Positions 1-7,085 of a stretch of 32,560 bases of DNA are shown here, piece after piece. The stretch covers positions 1-32,560 of the forward strand of contig CAZAYB010000004.1 of assembly GCA_964489215.1 (NCBI GenBank), read 5' to 3'. Below the pieces are notes generated by a model. The model was not told the DNA's origin and made no database searches. It saw only the letters and a program-made list of their open reading frames with translations. Position numbers and translations under genes: made by a program. The first letter of the stretch is position 1; each line of letters opens with the position of its first letter. This DNA is from CAZAYB01 sp964489215 (GTDB taxonomy: Bacteria; Planctomycetota; Phycisphaerae; Sedimentisphaerales; Anaerohalosphaeraceae).

Positions 1-23
1 CCTAAATTTTTTACTTAATTTTG

Positions 24-54
24 GCTGCCTGTAGTTTTTACGGCAGCTTTTTTT
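24..54 (+). terminator. Rho-independent terminator
   Basis: A perfect 6-bp stem, GCTGCC at 24-29 with GGCAGC at 42-47, closes a 12-base loop and is followed directly by seven T (48-54). It reads as a terminator for a + strand gene lying upstream of the window. On the minus strand no T run follows the stem, so it is one-directional. Confidence 0.75.
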
Positions 55-164
55 GCTTATAATCATATTCTGAAAAAAGACTTTTCGGTTACAGGAAATT
101 GGGTTAGAATACAGGAGTAGTGAATTTAGAATTATTGGTAATGATCGCGGCAGGAGGATTTTTT

Positions 165-551
165 ATGTTTTGTACGGTTTTGAATTGTATGGACGGGAGA
201 GTTCAGCGGGGGGTGTTTGATTATTTTTGTGAGAGGTTCGGCGCTGAGTACGCGGATATGATTAACTGGCCTGGTGTTGTGAGGGTTTTCGGCAGTGAGG
301 GCGGGGTTGATGAAAGTTCGTATGCGGTTTTGTCTTTGAAGGAGATGATAGATATATCTGTTAATAAGCATGGTTCAAAGTGTATTGGTCTTGCTGGTCA
401 TTATGACTGCGGTGGTAATCCGGTCAGTGAGGCAGAGCAGATGGAGCAGGTTAAAAGGGGTGTTGTGTATCTGAGGGGGGAGTATGAGTGTGTTGAAGTT
501 GTTGGTGTTTGGGTAGGTAAGGACTGGCAAGTAAGTGAGTTAGTTTGCTGA
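165..551 (+). CDS. Small beta-carbonic-anhydrase-like protein (128 aa)
   Basis: The protein carries the beta-carbonic anhydrase metal and dyad signature: Cys7-x-Asp9-x-Arg11 (NCMDGR) and His79-x2-Cys82 (GHYDCGGNP). Zinc would be held by Cys7, His79 and Cys82, with the Asp9-Arg11 pair at the active site. At 128 residues it is well below the roughly 200 residues of ordinary beta enzymes and lacks their N-terminal helices and C-terminal part. Short homologues of this type are annotated only as carbonic anhydrase-related. The ATG at 165 is chosen because AGGAGG (152-157) sits 7 bases before it and the CA motif begins at once; a GTG at 120 in the same frame is also open, with AGGAG only 2 bases away. 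CO2 hydration is plausible but unproven. It stands alone between a terminator and a separate promoter. Confidence 0.75.
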   Translation: MFCTVLNCMDGRVQRGVFDYFCERFGAEYADMINWPGVVRVFGSEGGVDESSYAVLSLKEMIDISVNKHGSKCIGLAGHYDCGGNPVSEAEQMEQVKRGVVYLRGEYECVEVVGVWVGKDWQVSELVC

Positions 552-580
552 GGTTGTTTTGTATAGCGGGAGTTTTTTGG

Positions 581-609
581 TTGACAATGTTTTGATTTGG
601 CAGTACAAG
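581..609 (+). promoter_or_regulatory. Sigma70-like promoter for the DUF4870 gene
   Basis: A consensus TTGACA (581-586) and TACAAG (604-609, 4 of 6 matches to TATAAT) are separated by 17 bases. Transcription would start near 616 and leave a leader of about 46 bases before the ATG at 662. Confidence 0.5.
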
Positions 610-661
610 TATTTTTGGTTTTTTAAATAATGGTTTTATGGTCTTTTTCAGGGAGGATAAA

Positions 662-1087
662 ATGCAGGATGGTAACGATAGTGTTCAGGGCAATGAGGGT
701 CAAAACGAGCAGGATGTTTCAGTAGGCAAGGAAGAAGTTGATATTTCTACCGGCGGCGGGGGTGAGGTCGGCAAGGATTCTCGTAATCTGGCGATGCTTT
801 GTCATGTGCTTGGTATTTTTACGGGTTTTATCGGTGCGCTTATTATCTGGCTTATCAAGAAGGATGATGACGCATTTGTTGCGGATCAGGGTAAGGAGGC
901 ACTTAATTTCCAGATAACGGTATGTCTTGGTTATATTGTGAGTTCATTGCTTGCGGTTGTTGGTATAGGCTGTATATTGTGGGGCGTTATTTATATCGGC
1001 AATCTTGTTCTTTGTGTTATGGCAGGTCTTGGTGCGAGTAATGGTCAGAAGTATCGTTATCCGGTTAATATCCGATTTTTGAAATAA
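662..1087 (+). CDS. DUF4870 (Tic20-like) small membrane protein
   Basis: The 141-residue protein has a hydrophilic, acidic and Gly-rich N-terminus (about residues 1-40), then the DUF4870 pattern. A first helix runs through CHVLGIFTGFIGALIIWLIK, followed by the conserved QGKEALNFQIT stretch, two more hydrophobic segments and a short C-terminal tail (YPVNIRFLK). Proteins of this family are three- to four-helix inner-membrane proteins of unknown function, distantly related to Tic20. The ATG at 662 is preferred over the in-frame ATG at 638 because GGGAGG (651-656) lies 5 bases upstream of it. It appears to be a single-gene unit with its own promoter at 581-609. Family membership is clear; no role can be inferred from the neighbours. 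Confidence 0.8.
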   Translation: MQDGNDSVQGNEGQNEQDVSVGKEEVDISTGGGGEVGKDSRNLAMLCHVLGIFTGFIGALIIWLIKKDDDAFVADQGKEALNFQITVCLGYIVSSLLAVVGIGCILWGVIYIGNLVLCVMAGLGASNGQKYRYPVNIRFLK

Positions 1088-1191
1088 TCTGATATTGGGA
1101 TTTCGGGGGTGATTTTTTTGGGCTCAGAGGCTGAGAAGGGGGTATATTTGCGCTTTTTTGAGTTAATTTATTGTGATGGGGGTTGTTTGTC

Positions 1192-1219
1192 TTGAAATTT
1201 CGGGGTATTTGGCTATGAT
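1192..1219 (+). promoter_or_regulatory. Promoter giving a probable leaderless smpB message
   Basis: TTGAAA (1192-1197), a 16-base spacer and TATGAT (1214-1219) form a good sigma70-like promoter. Only six bases (1220-1225) separate the -10 box from the ATG of smpB, so the expected start point is the A of the ATG itself. No Shine-Dalgarno is seen. Confidence 0.6.
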
Positions 1220-1225
1220 GCTGCA

Positions 1226-1702
1226 ATGGCAAAGAAGAATGTTAAACAATCGAATAATGTTCAGATCAAGAACCGCAAGGCTTATCATGATTATGAGTTT
1301 GTGGAGAAGGTTGAGGCAGGTATATCCCTGAAGGGTACTGAGGTTAAGGCTTTGCGTGAGCGTCAGGCGGATTTGGAGGGAGCTTACGGCAGGATTGATA
1401 ACGGAGAGGTTTGGCTGATAGGCTGTACGATAAGTGCTTATTCACAGGCGAGCACAGGTAATCATGACCCTAACCGCAAGCGTAAGCTTTTGCTTCACGG
1501 CAGACAGATAGTCAAGCTTGAGAGCAGGGTTCATCAGAAGGGTTTTACACTTATACCGACCCGGATATATTTTAACGATCGGGGACTGGCGAAGGTTGAG
1601 CTTGCAGTTGGCAGGGGCAAAAGGCAGTATGATAAACGAAGCAAGATAACCGAAGCGCAGCAGAAGCGTGATCTGCGTAAACAGCTTAAAAAATATATGT
1701 AG
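1226..1702 (+). CDS. smpB: SsrA-binding protein SmpB
   Basis: SmpB binds tmRNA and brings it to stalled ribosomes for trans-translation in the cytoplasm. The 158 residues match the family length. The family marks are present in order: NRKAYHDYE near the N-terminus, the GTEVKALR core, NHDPNRKRKLLLH in the middle, the KVELAVGRGKRQYDKR strand, and a basic C-terminal tail (KRDLRKQLKKYM) that would enter the ribosomal mRNA channel. It is the first gene of a tight + strand run; the DUF1844 gene begins 5 bases after its stop. The ATG has no Shine-Dalgarno, but a -10 box lies six bases before it, which points to leaderless translation. The tmRNA gene itself is not in this window. Confidence 0.97.
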   Translation: MAKKNVKQSNNVQIKNRKAYHDYEFVEKVEAGISLKGTEVKALRERQADLEGAYGRIDNGEVWLIGCTISAYSQASTGNHDPNRKRKLLLHGRQIVKLESRVHQKGFTLIPTRIYFNDRGLAKVELAVGRGKRQYDKRSKITEAQQKRDLRKQLKKYM

Positions 1703-1707
1703 GGGAA

Positions 1708-2151
1708 ATGACTATGACGGAAAAAAAGAACGGTAATAAAAAGAAGATTATTGTAGACGAGGGTTGGAAGGAGCAGGCGCAGCGAGAGAAGGAAGAGCTT
1801 ACCAAAAAAGAGCAAGAGGAGCGTCTTCGTGAGGCGGCGGATAGGAGTAATGAGGCTAAGCAGGCGAAGCTTCCTCCTGCGGATTTTTCAGGTTTGGTTA
1901 GTTTGCTTGCGACTCAGGCTTTTTATGCTCTTGGCGTTTTGCGAGTTAATAAAGATGAGGAGGTTAAGGCTGATCTTACAGTTGCAAAGTATAATATCGA
2001 TCTTCTTGGTGTTATCGAGGAGAAGACCAAAGGCAATCTTGAAGAAGGTGAGAAGAATATGCTTAGTAATACTCTTCATCAGCTTCGTATGGCGTATGTG
2101 AGTGTTTCGGGCAAGCATAAGGAGGGTGATGAGGCGATTAAGGAAGGTTAG
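1708..2151 (+). CDS. DUF1844 domain protein
   Basis: The 147-residue protein starts with a highly charged, probably helical region of Lys, Glu and Arg (about residues 3-55). The DUF1844 domain follows: PADFSGLVSLLATQAFYALG, then a conserved AKYNIDLLGVIEEKTKGNL block, and EKNMLSNTLHQLRMAYV near the end. The family occurs widely in Planctomycetota, Acidobacteria and deltaproteobacteria and has no known function. It sits between smpB and trpC with gaps of 5 and 2 bases, so it is co-transcribed. Either ATG 1708 or ATG 1714 could be used; AGGGG at 1701-1705 is better spaced (8 bases) for the second. The soluble, all-helical look argues against a membrane role. Confidence 0.85.
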   Translation: MTMTEKKNGNKKKIIVDEGWKEQAQREKEELTKKEQEERLREAADRSNEAKQAKLPPADFSGLVSLLATQAFYALGVLRVNKDEEVKADLTVAKYNIDLLGVIEEKTKGNLEEGEKNMLSNTLHQLRMAYVSVSGKHKEGDEAIKEG

Positions 2152-2153
2152 GT

Positions 2154-2969
2154 TTGGGTACGATACTTGACAAGATTATATCGGATAAGCGTGAAGAGGT
2201 TAAGCTTGCCCGTGAGAAGGTTAGTTTTGAGCGTGTTCGCGAGATGGCGGCAGGAGCTGACCGCTGCCGAAATTTTTATAAGGCAGTAACGAAGAATAAT
2301 CTGCGCGGGCTTAATGTTATTGCGGAGGTAAAGAAGGCGTCTCCGAGTGCCGGGGTTATATGTGAGGATTTTGATCCTGTTGTAATAGCGAAGATTTATG
2401 AGTCTTGCGGAGCCGATGCGATAAGCTGTTTGACAGATGAGAAGTATTTTCAGGGTAAGCTTGATTATATTGGTATGATCAAGGAAGCGGTTGGTCTTCC
2501 GATTCTTCGTAAGGATTTTATCATTGACAAGTACCAGCTTTATGAGGCGAGGGCAGCAGGTGCAGATGCGGTATTGCTTATAGCAGAGGCTCTTGAGGCA
2601 GGAGAGCTTATGGACTTTCTGATATTGAGTAATCAGCTGACGATGACGTCGATAATCGAGGTTCATGGTGCTGATAAGCTGATGCAGGTTCGCAGTATGC
2701 TGGGTTTTCCTCAGGAGCATTACAGTGTTATAGGAGTTAATAACCGTAATCTCAAGACGATGGAGGTTGATATTAATAATACTTGCAGGCTTGCGGAGCT
2801 TGTTGAGAACCGCAAAGAGCTTGTGGCTGAGAGCGGCATAAAGAGCCGAGAGGATGTCAGCAGGCTGGTTCATGCAGGTGTTGGGGCTGTTTTGATTGGT
2901 GAGACTTTGTGCGGCAGCGGTGATATCAGGGTTAAGTTCAGTGAGCTTTTTGACGGTGATCTTTACTGA
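2154..2969 (+). CDS. trpC: Indole-3-glycerol-phosphate synthase
   Basis: TrpC closes the indole ring of 1-(2-carboxyphenylamino)-1-deoxyribulose 5-phosphate in tryptophan synthesis. The (beta/alpha)8 barrel motifs are all here: IAEVKKASPSAG (Glu58, Lys60), SCLTDEKYFQG, LPILRKDFIIDKYQLYEAR (Lys120), a VIGVNNRNLKTMEVD loop, AESGIK and a final phosphate-binding AVLIGETL. The 271 residues fit the family (about 255-270). The start is TTG at 2154, supported by AGGAAGG (2141-2147) six bases upstream. No other trp gene is near; it lies in a run with smpB and DUF1844, 2 bases after the latter's stop, so it is probably expressed as a housekeeping gene here and not under a trp attenuator. Confidence 0.96.
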   Translation: MGTILDKIISDKREEVKLAREKVSFERVREMAAGADRCRNFYKAVTKNNLRGLNVIAEVKKASPSAGVICEDFDPVVIAKIYESCGADAISCLTDEKYFQGKLDYIGMIKEAVGLPILRKDFIIDKYQLYEARAAGADAVLLIAEALEAGELMDFLILSNQLTMTSIIEVHGADKLMQVRSMLGFPQEHYSVIGVNNRNLKTMEVDINNTCRLAELVENRKELVAESGIKSREDVSRLVHAGVGAVLIGETLCGSGDIRVKFSELFDGDLY

Positions 2970-2981
2970 TAGGTTAGCAGA

Positions 2982-3797
2982 TTGTCGGATGTTATTATAC
3001 AAATCATCATAGGTTTGTTTATGGGGCTTATGGGGGGTCTGCTTGGTATAGGCGGTTCTGTTGTTATGATACCTGCATTTACATTGTTTTTCGGGGTTAA
3101 TCAGCATTTGTATCAGGCGGCGGCGATGATATGCAATTTTTTTGTTGCTTTGTCTTCGGCAGCTGCGCACTGGCGAGCGAGAAGTTTTCGGTTTGATATT
3201 TTAAGGTGGCTGGTTCCTGGTGCCTGTCTTGCGGTTACGGCGGGGGTGGCGATAAGCAATCTGGAATTTTTCGAAGGGGATAAGAGTTACCGTTTGACGA
3301 GGGTTTTCGGTGTGTTCCTTTTTTATGTGGCAGGTTTTAATGTTTACAAGTTCCGGCAGTATTGCAAAGGCAGGGGGGGAGAATCTGGAGATGAATTCGC
3401 TAATGACGGGTCAAGGGGGGTTAAGAGTTTTGTTACGGGCGGGGTTACCGGGGTTTTGAGCGGTCTGCTGGGAATTGGCGCAGGTACGGTGGCTACGCCT
3501 ATGCAGCAGCTTTTGATGCGGGTTGAGCTTAGAAGCGCGATGAGCAATTCTTCGGCAACGATTGTTTTTATGGCGTTGATCGGGGCTTATTTCAAGAACA
3601 GCAGTCTTGGTGAGCATGGTGTTTCGGTATTTGAGTCGCTAAAGATAGCAGGTGTTGTGATACCGGCAGCGATTGCGGGGGGCTTTGTTGGCGGCAGTTT
3701 AATGCATAAGCTTGATAAGCGTTTTGTCTGGTCGGTGTTTATAGGGCTTCTTTTGCTTGCAGGTCTTAGGATGGTTACGGCTGGTCCTGTCGGATGA
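2982..3797 (+). CDS. TSUP (TauE/SafE) family membrane permease
   Basis: This 271-residue protein has about eight hydrophobic segments and the internal duplication typical of the TauE/SafE/DUF81 family. The paired glycine-rich motifs are GLMGGLLGIGGSVVMIP near residue 15 and GVLSGLLGIGAGTVATPMQQ near residue 155. Members move sulfite, sulfoacetate, thiosulfate or related anions across the inner membrane, but the substrate cannot be read from the sequence. It starts with TTG 12 bases after trpC with only a weak ribosome site, so it is likely the last gene of the smpB run. An AT-rich hairpin at 3829-3849 follows. A loop at about residues 125-142 is rich in Gly and Asp and probably cytoplasmic. 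Confidence 0.88.
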   Translation: MSDVIIQIIIGLFMGLMGGLLGIGGSVVMIPAFTLFFGVNQHLYQAAAMICNFFVALSSAAAHWRARSFRFDILRWLVPGACLAVTAGVAISNLEFFEGDKSYRLTRVFGVFLFYVAGFNVYKFRQYCKGRGGESGDEFANDGSRGVKSFVTGGVTGVLSGLLGIGAGTVATPMQQLLMRVELRSAMSNSSATIVFMALIGAYFKNSSLGEHGVSVFESLKIAGVVIPAAIAGGFVGGSLMHKLDKRFVWSVFIGLLLLAGLRMVTAGPVG

Positions 3798-3828
3798 AAG
3801 AGCGGGTTTTGGTGGTTTTTTTGGTTTT

Positions 3829-3849
3829 AAAATTGCTTTGCAATTTTTT
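3829..3849 (+). terminator. AT-rich hairpin, probable terminator of the smpB-TSUP run
   Basis: AAAATTGC (3829-3836) and GCAATTTT (3840-3847) form an 8-bp stem with a 3-base TTT loop, ending in a run of six T (3844-3849). The stem is mostly A-T, so termination may be weak. It lies 31 bases after the permease stop. The -35 element proposed for the tRNA starts inside its loop. Confidence 0.5.
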
Positions 3850-3865
3850 GGTGTGCGGTTAAAAT
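3837..3865 (+). promoter_or_regulatory. Possible promoter for tRNA-Thr
   Basis: TTTGCA (3837-3842), 17 bases, TAAAAT (3860-3865, 5 of 6 matches to TATAAT). Transcription would begin near 3872, only a few bases before the mature tRNA 5' end. The -35 overlaps the upstream hairpin. Confidence 0.4.
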
Positions 3866-3874
3866 AAATGTTTT

Positions 3875-3946
3875 GCCGATGTAGCTCAACGGTAGAGCAC
3901 AGCTTTCGTAAAGCTGAGGTTGAGGGTTCGATTCCCTCCATCGGCT
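3875..3946 (+). tRNA. tRNA-Thr (anticodon CGU)
   Basis: A full cloverleaf can be folded. The acceptor stem is GCCGATG (3875-3881) with CATCGGC (3939-3945), discriminator T at 3946. The D stem is GCTC/GAGC (3884-3887, 3895-3898). The anticodon stem is CAGCT/AGCTG (3900-3904, 3912-3916) with loop TTCGTAA, giving anticodon CGT at 3907-3909, which reads ACG threonine codons. The variable loop has five bases, and the T stem is GAGGG/CCCTC around TTCGATT. CCA is not encoded and must be added after transcription. larE begins 36 bases downstream. Confidence 0.96.
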
Positions 3947-3981
3947 TCTGGGCGGTTTTTAAATCAGGCTGAGGGGTTTTT

Positions 3982-4809
3982 ATGGATATTGATTTGAAAT
4001 ATGAGAAGCTAAAGAGTTCTTTAGCAAAATTGGGGAAGGTTATGACGGCTTATTCGGGGGGGGTTGATTCTACGTTTCTTGTTAAGGTTGCCGTTGATGT
4101 GCTTGGTTTTGATAATGTTTTGGCCTGTATAGGTGTTAGCCCTTTGCTGAGCGATTATCAGTACCGTATGGCCCGGGCCCGGGCGGAGGCTTTGGGTGTT
4201 CGTTTGATCGAGGTTGAAAGCGGGGTTTTGAGCGAGGATACTGTCAGGGTCAATAAGGCAGACCGATGTTTTCACTGTAAGAGCTGTTTGTTCAGGAAGC
4301 TTAAGGAAAAGGCAGCGGAGGAGGGTTTTGAGCATATTATCTGCGGGAGTAATGCAGATGACGAGGATGATTACAGGCCCGGCAACAGGGCGGTGAGGGA
4401 GTTTGGAATCGGCAAGCCTTTGAGTGATGCAGGTTTGTGCAAGGATGATATCCGTGAGCTTAGCAGGCGGCTGGGTCTTGAGACGGCTGATGTGCCGGCT
4501 TCGCCTTGTCTTGCGTCAAGGGTAAGTTACGGTCTTGAGCTTAGCAGGGAGCGGCTCAGGCAGGTGGAAAATAGTGAGGATTATCTTAGGGGTCTTGGTT
4601 TTGATGAGTTCAGAGTGCGGCATCATGGTGATATGGTGAGGATTGAGGTTTTGGCTGAGGATTTTGAGCGTGTTATGGCTGAGAGGTTAAAGATAGTCGA
4701 GGCGATAAAGAGTACGGGTATCAAGTTTGTCGCGATGGACCTTGAGGGTTTTCGCAGCGGTGCTCTTAATGAGAGTTTGAGTGAGACTGAAAAAAGGGAC
4801 AATGTTTAG
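3982..4809 (+). CDS. larE: ATP-dependent sacrificial sulfur transferase LarE
   Basis: LarE donates sulfur to build the nickel-pincer nucleotide cofactor of lactate racemase and related enzymes. The PP-loop ATP motif SGGVDSTFL is near residues 25-33, and an RCFHCKSC cluster lies in the middle. The PASPCLASR motif places a cysteine at residue 176, the same number as the sacrificial Cys176 of Lactobacillus plantarum LarE. The 275 residues fit the family. The ATG at 3982 is backed by GAGGGG (3971-3976). It stands alone after the tRNA, with no larB, larC or larA nearby, so it may serve another LarA-like enzyme or another sulfuration. It converges on the sugar operon with 24 bases between stops. 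The extra CxxC could bind a metal or cluster, which I cannot decide. Confidence 0.9.
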   Translation: MDIDLKYEKLKSSLAKLGKVMTAYSGGVDSTFLVKVAVDVLGFDNVLACIGVSPLLSDYQYRMARARAEALGVRLIEVESGVLSEDTVRVNKADRCFHCKSCLFRKLKEKAAEEGFEHIICGSNADDEDDYRPGNRAVREFGIGKPLSDAGLCKDDIRELSRRLGLETADVPASPCLASRVSYGLELSRERLRQVENSEDYLRGLGFDEFRVRHHGDMVRIEVLAEDFERVMAERLKIVEAIKSTGIKFVAMDLEGFRSGALNESLSETEKRDNV

Positions 4810-4833
4810 CGGCTGGTGCGCGGGCGGTTTGTT

Positions 4834-5757
4834 TTAATCAGCGGTTTGGGCGAGCAGGTTCCAGGCGGCTGCTAAGTAAATGTAGTCCTGCAGCTCTCCT
4901 ATGTCAGGGACGCAGATGGTGTATTCAATGGGCAGGGGGTCTTCGCTTATGGCAATGGCGGGGGGTGAGTCTTTTTGGTTTAGGTTAAGTAAGGGGGTTA
5001 GCTGATTTTTTGAGGGGTTTGGGAAAATCAGGCAGTCGGAGGTTTTTACGGCATGAGCGAGGTGGTTTTCAAGTATTGACGGTTCGATGTGGTAGGCGGG
5101 TTTGTTCAGCAGCTGGATTGTTCTAAATGCCAGTTCCGTGCCAAGGCCAGTGTTTTCGGCGACGATGAAGATGTTTCGGGCATTTTTGACTGTTTCGATG
5201 AATTGGGGTTTTACGGGTTGTTGTATTGTGTTTTGGAACTGTGAGCTTAGCTGGTCGAGTTTTGGTGCGATGGTTCTGTTTTGCAAAAGTGCGAGAGTGT
5301 TTTTGAGGAACAGGGCCTGTGTTATGACGGCGGGGGGGTCTGTTACGGGGTGGTTGAGGTTTAGTGAGAATGATTTTTTTACGAATTTTTCAATGTTTGA
5401 TTTTGGGTCTGCGACTGCTGTGAAGAGGCTTTTGTGGTTAATGTCGTGGAGTCTTTTTGCAAGCCGATCAACGTCGGGATGAGTTTGTGAGGCGGCGAGC
5501 AAGATTACGGTGTGTTCGAGGAGGTAGTATTTTGCGGCCTGTGCGGGCATTTCGAATGAGATGTCAAGGCTAAGGCCTGAACGCATTGACCAGTATTTGA
5601 TGTTAGGTGCGGGGAAGAAAATCTGTGAAGGTGTTCCAGTTATGAAAAGCTTTTTTGTTCTTTTTATGTCATCGATTAGCAGCTGGGGCGGATTTTTCGG
5701 CAGATTATTTATTGCCAGAGCGGTGTCTTTGAGCTTGTCATGGAAATTTTTAGGCAT
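4834..5757 (-). CDS. SIS-domain protein, phosphosugar isomerase-like
   Basis: The 307 residues look like a divergent pair of SIS (sugar isomerase) folds as in the isomerase half of GlmS. The first runs from about residue 25 to 190 (KLFITGTPSQ, then ISFEMPAQAAKYYLLEHTVI). The second runs from about 205 to 300 (NIFIVAENTGLGTELAFRTIQLL, then a PAYHIEP strand). The usual SGET/D phosphate loop is replaced by AASQTHPDVD, so substrate and activity are uncertain. The ATG at 5757 is chosen because the open frame upstream would run far into the hexokinase gene; it starts 8 bases after the hexokinase stop, without a visible Shine-Dalgarno, so translational coupling is likely. It is the last gene of the lipoprotein-galE-hexokinase operon. 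A role as regulator or sugar-phosphate isomerase are both possible. Confidence 0.65.
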   Translation of the reverse strand: MPKNFHDKLKDTALAINNLPKNPPQLLIDDIKRTKKLFITGTPSQIFFPAPNIKYWSMRSGLSLDISFEMPAQAAKYYLLEHTVILLAASQTHPDVDRLAKRLHDINHKSLFTAVADPKSNIEKFVKKSFSLNLNHPVTDPPAVITQALFLKNTLALLQNRTIAPKLDQLSSQFQNTIQQPVKPQFIETVKNARNIFIVAENTGLGTELAFRTIQLLNKPAYHIEPSILENHLAHAVKTSDCLIFPNPSKNQLTPLLNLNQKDSPPAIAISEDPLPIEYTICVPDIGELQDYIYLAAAWNLLAQTAD

Positions 5758-5765
5758 TGTTTTTT

Positions 5766-7073
5766 TTAGTTTGTCAGACCTGCTATTGCGGCTCCGATGA
5801 GAGTTGAGTTTTGGACCTCGGCGATTCTGTAGTGGACTTTTTTGGTATCGGTGAGGTATTGTTTGAGGTAATAGTTTACGCGGTCCCTGAGGTTGGCGAG
5901 TTTGTAGAAAGTTGTGCCTTCGGCTATGATGCAAATCGGCTTTGTGATGTCTGTTCCTTTCTGACTTTTGAGGGCGGCAGCGGAGAGGTTTACGGCGGTA
6001 AGTTTTGCGCTTCTTTCGATGAGCTGGTCAATGATGTGATATGCAGTTACGATATCGGATGGGTTATTGTTGAGGGCTATGTTGATTTTTGAGTCGGAGT
6101 ATGGTGAGCTGAGGAAGGTGCTTATCGGCTGGGTGTCAATGTCTTTGAGTTTTTCGAGCAGAGCGGCGGAATCTTTGGAGAAGAGGGAGTTTTGTGCGGC
6201 AAGAGTCAATGTCTGAGTGCACAGGTTTCCGAAGTATGCACCGGAGATCATTTTTTCGAACTTGTAAATTCCCGGAGTCTGTGAATTCTGGTCGAGTATT
6301 TTGTCAGCTGAGCCCTGGGGTACGCAGCCAAATCCTCCTGATTCGACGTTTATGATCATTGATTTTGATTTTTCGAGGTCAGGTTTTTTTTCTATGTTCT
6401 TGTTTTGTTCGATGTAGCAGGTGTTTGTTCCTGTTCCGAGTATGAAACCTATAAAACCGGAGTATTTTTTTTGTGCGTAGACCGCAGAGCCTGCCAGGAG
6501 AGTAGTTACAGTGTCGTTTAGTACGACGATGTTTTTGGGTGCGTTTCCTGTTTTTCTTTCGATGGCCTGGAGCAGGTTTTGCCCGACGTATTTGCCCTGT
6601 ACCTGCTTTGCCTTTATTTCCTTTGAAAACCTGATCAGTTTTCCATCTTTGGCGGGGTTTATTTCGGTGGGGTATGAGAAGCAAAAACCTACTTTATCGC
6701 TTTTTTCTGCGGTTTTTCCGATCGATGCTGCCATGTCGTCAAAGAATTGTTTTGCTGATACTTCTTGCTGAACGCCCGGCATTGGATATTTGCTGAAGTT
6801 TTCAATTTGGGGAGTGTTGTCTTTTTTGAAGGTAACGGTTGCGACGCGAAAGTTTGTTCCACCTGCGTCGACTACGATGACCTGCTGGTCAGAGGGTATT
6901 TGGCTGGGCGGTTCAATGTAGGTCGGTATCATATCGAGAGAGCTTTCTTTGTTTTGCAGGCCATTTTGCATTTCCTTGAGGAAGGTCATGCAGGTGTCTT
7001 CGATGTCAATCGAGCAGTGGTGCATATTGTGCGCTTTCAGGAATTGATTTACTTTTTGTTCAATGCCTATCAT
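5766..7073 (-). CDS. Hexokinase of the eukaryotic (HK) family
   Basis: This enzyme should phosphorylate glucose or a related hexose with ATP. It belongs to the eukaryotic hexokinase family, not the bacterial ROK or glucokinase families. Motifs in order: DAGGTN (69-74, phosphate 1), FSYPTE (132-137), NDTV with probable catalytic Asp187, GTGTNTCY (213-220), NVESGGFG (242-249, equivalent to the sugar-binding Glu of EWGAFG in animal enzymes), and PGIYKFEKMISGAYFGNL, which matches the family almost word for word. The 435 residues fit a single 50-kDa unit. The ATG at 7073 has GGAG about 7 bases upstream. It lies 12 bases after galE, suggesting a pathway linking galactose or another hexose with UDP-sugars. 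Confidence 0.9.
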   Translation of the reverse strand: MIGIEQKVNQFLKAHNMHHCSIDIEDTCMTFLKEMQNGLQNKESSLDMIPTYIEPPSQIPSDQQVIVVDAGGTNFRVATVTFKKDNTPQIENFSKYPMPGVQQEVSAKQFFDDMAASIGKTAEKSDKVGFCFSYPTEINPAKDGKLIRFSKEIKAKQVQGKYVGQNLLQAIERKTGNAPKNIVVLNDTVTTLLAGSAVYAQKKYSGFIGFILGTGTNTCYIEQNKNIEKKPDLEKSKSMIINVESGGFGCVPQGSADKILDQNSQTPGIYKFEKMISGAYFGNLCTQTLTLAAQNSLFSKDSAALLEKLKDIDTQPISTFLSSPYSDSKINIALNNNPSDIVTAYHIIDQLIERSAKLTAVNLSAAALKSQKGTDITKPICIIAEGTTFYKLANLRDRVNYYLKQYLTDTKKVHYRIAEVQNSTLIGAAIAGLTN

Positions 7074-7085
7074 TTGTTACTCCGT

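Noticed and set aside
1120..1140. Hairpin CTCAG-AGG-CTGAG upstream of smpB
   Set aside because: The stem is only 5 bp, T residues precede it on + and no T run follows on either strand, so it is not a credible terminator.
2148..3170. Open frame of 340 codons on the minus strand over trpC and the permease
   Set aside because: It lies wholly opposite two well-supported genes, its composition is basic and low-complexity, no family is recognisable and no ribosome site precedes it. It is a by-product of the skewed base composition.
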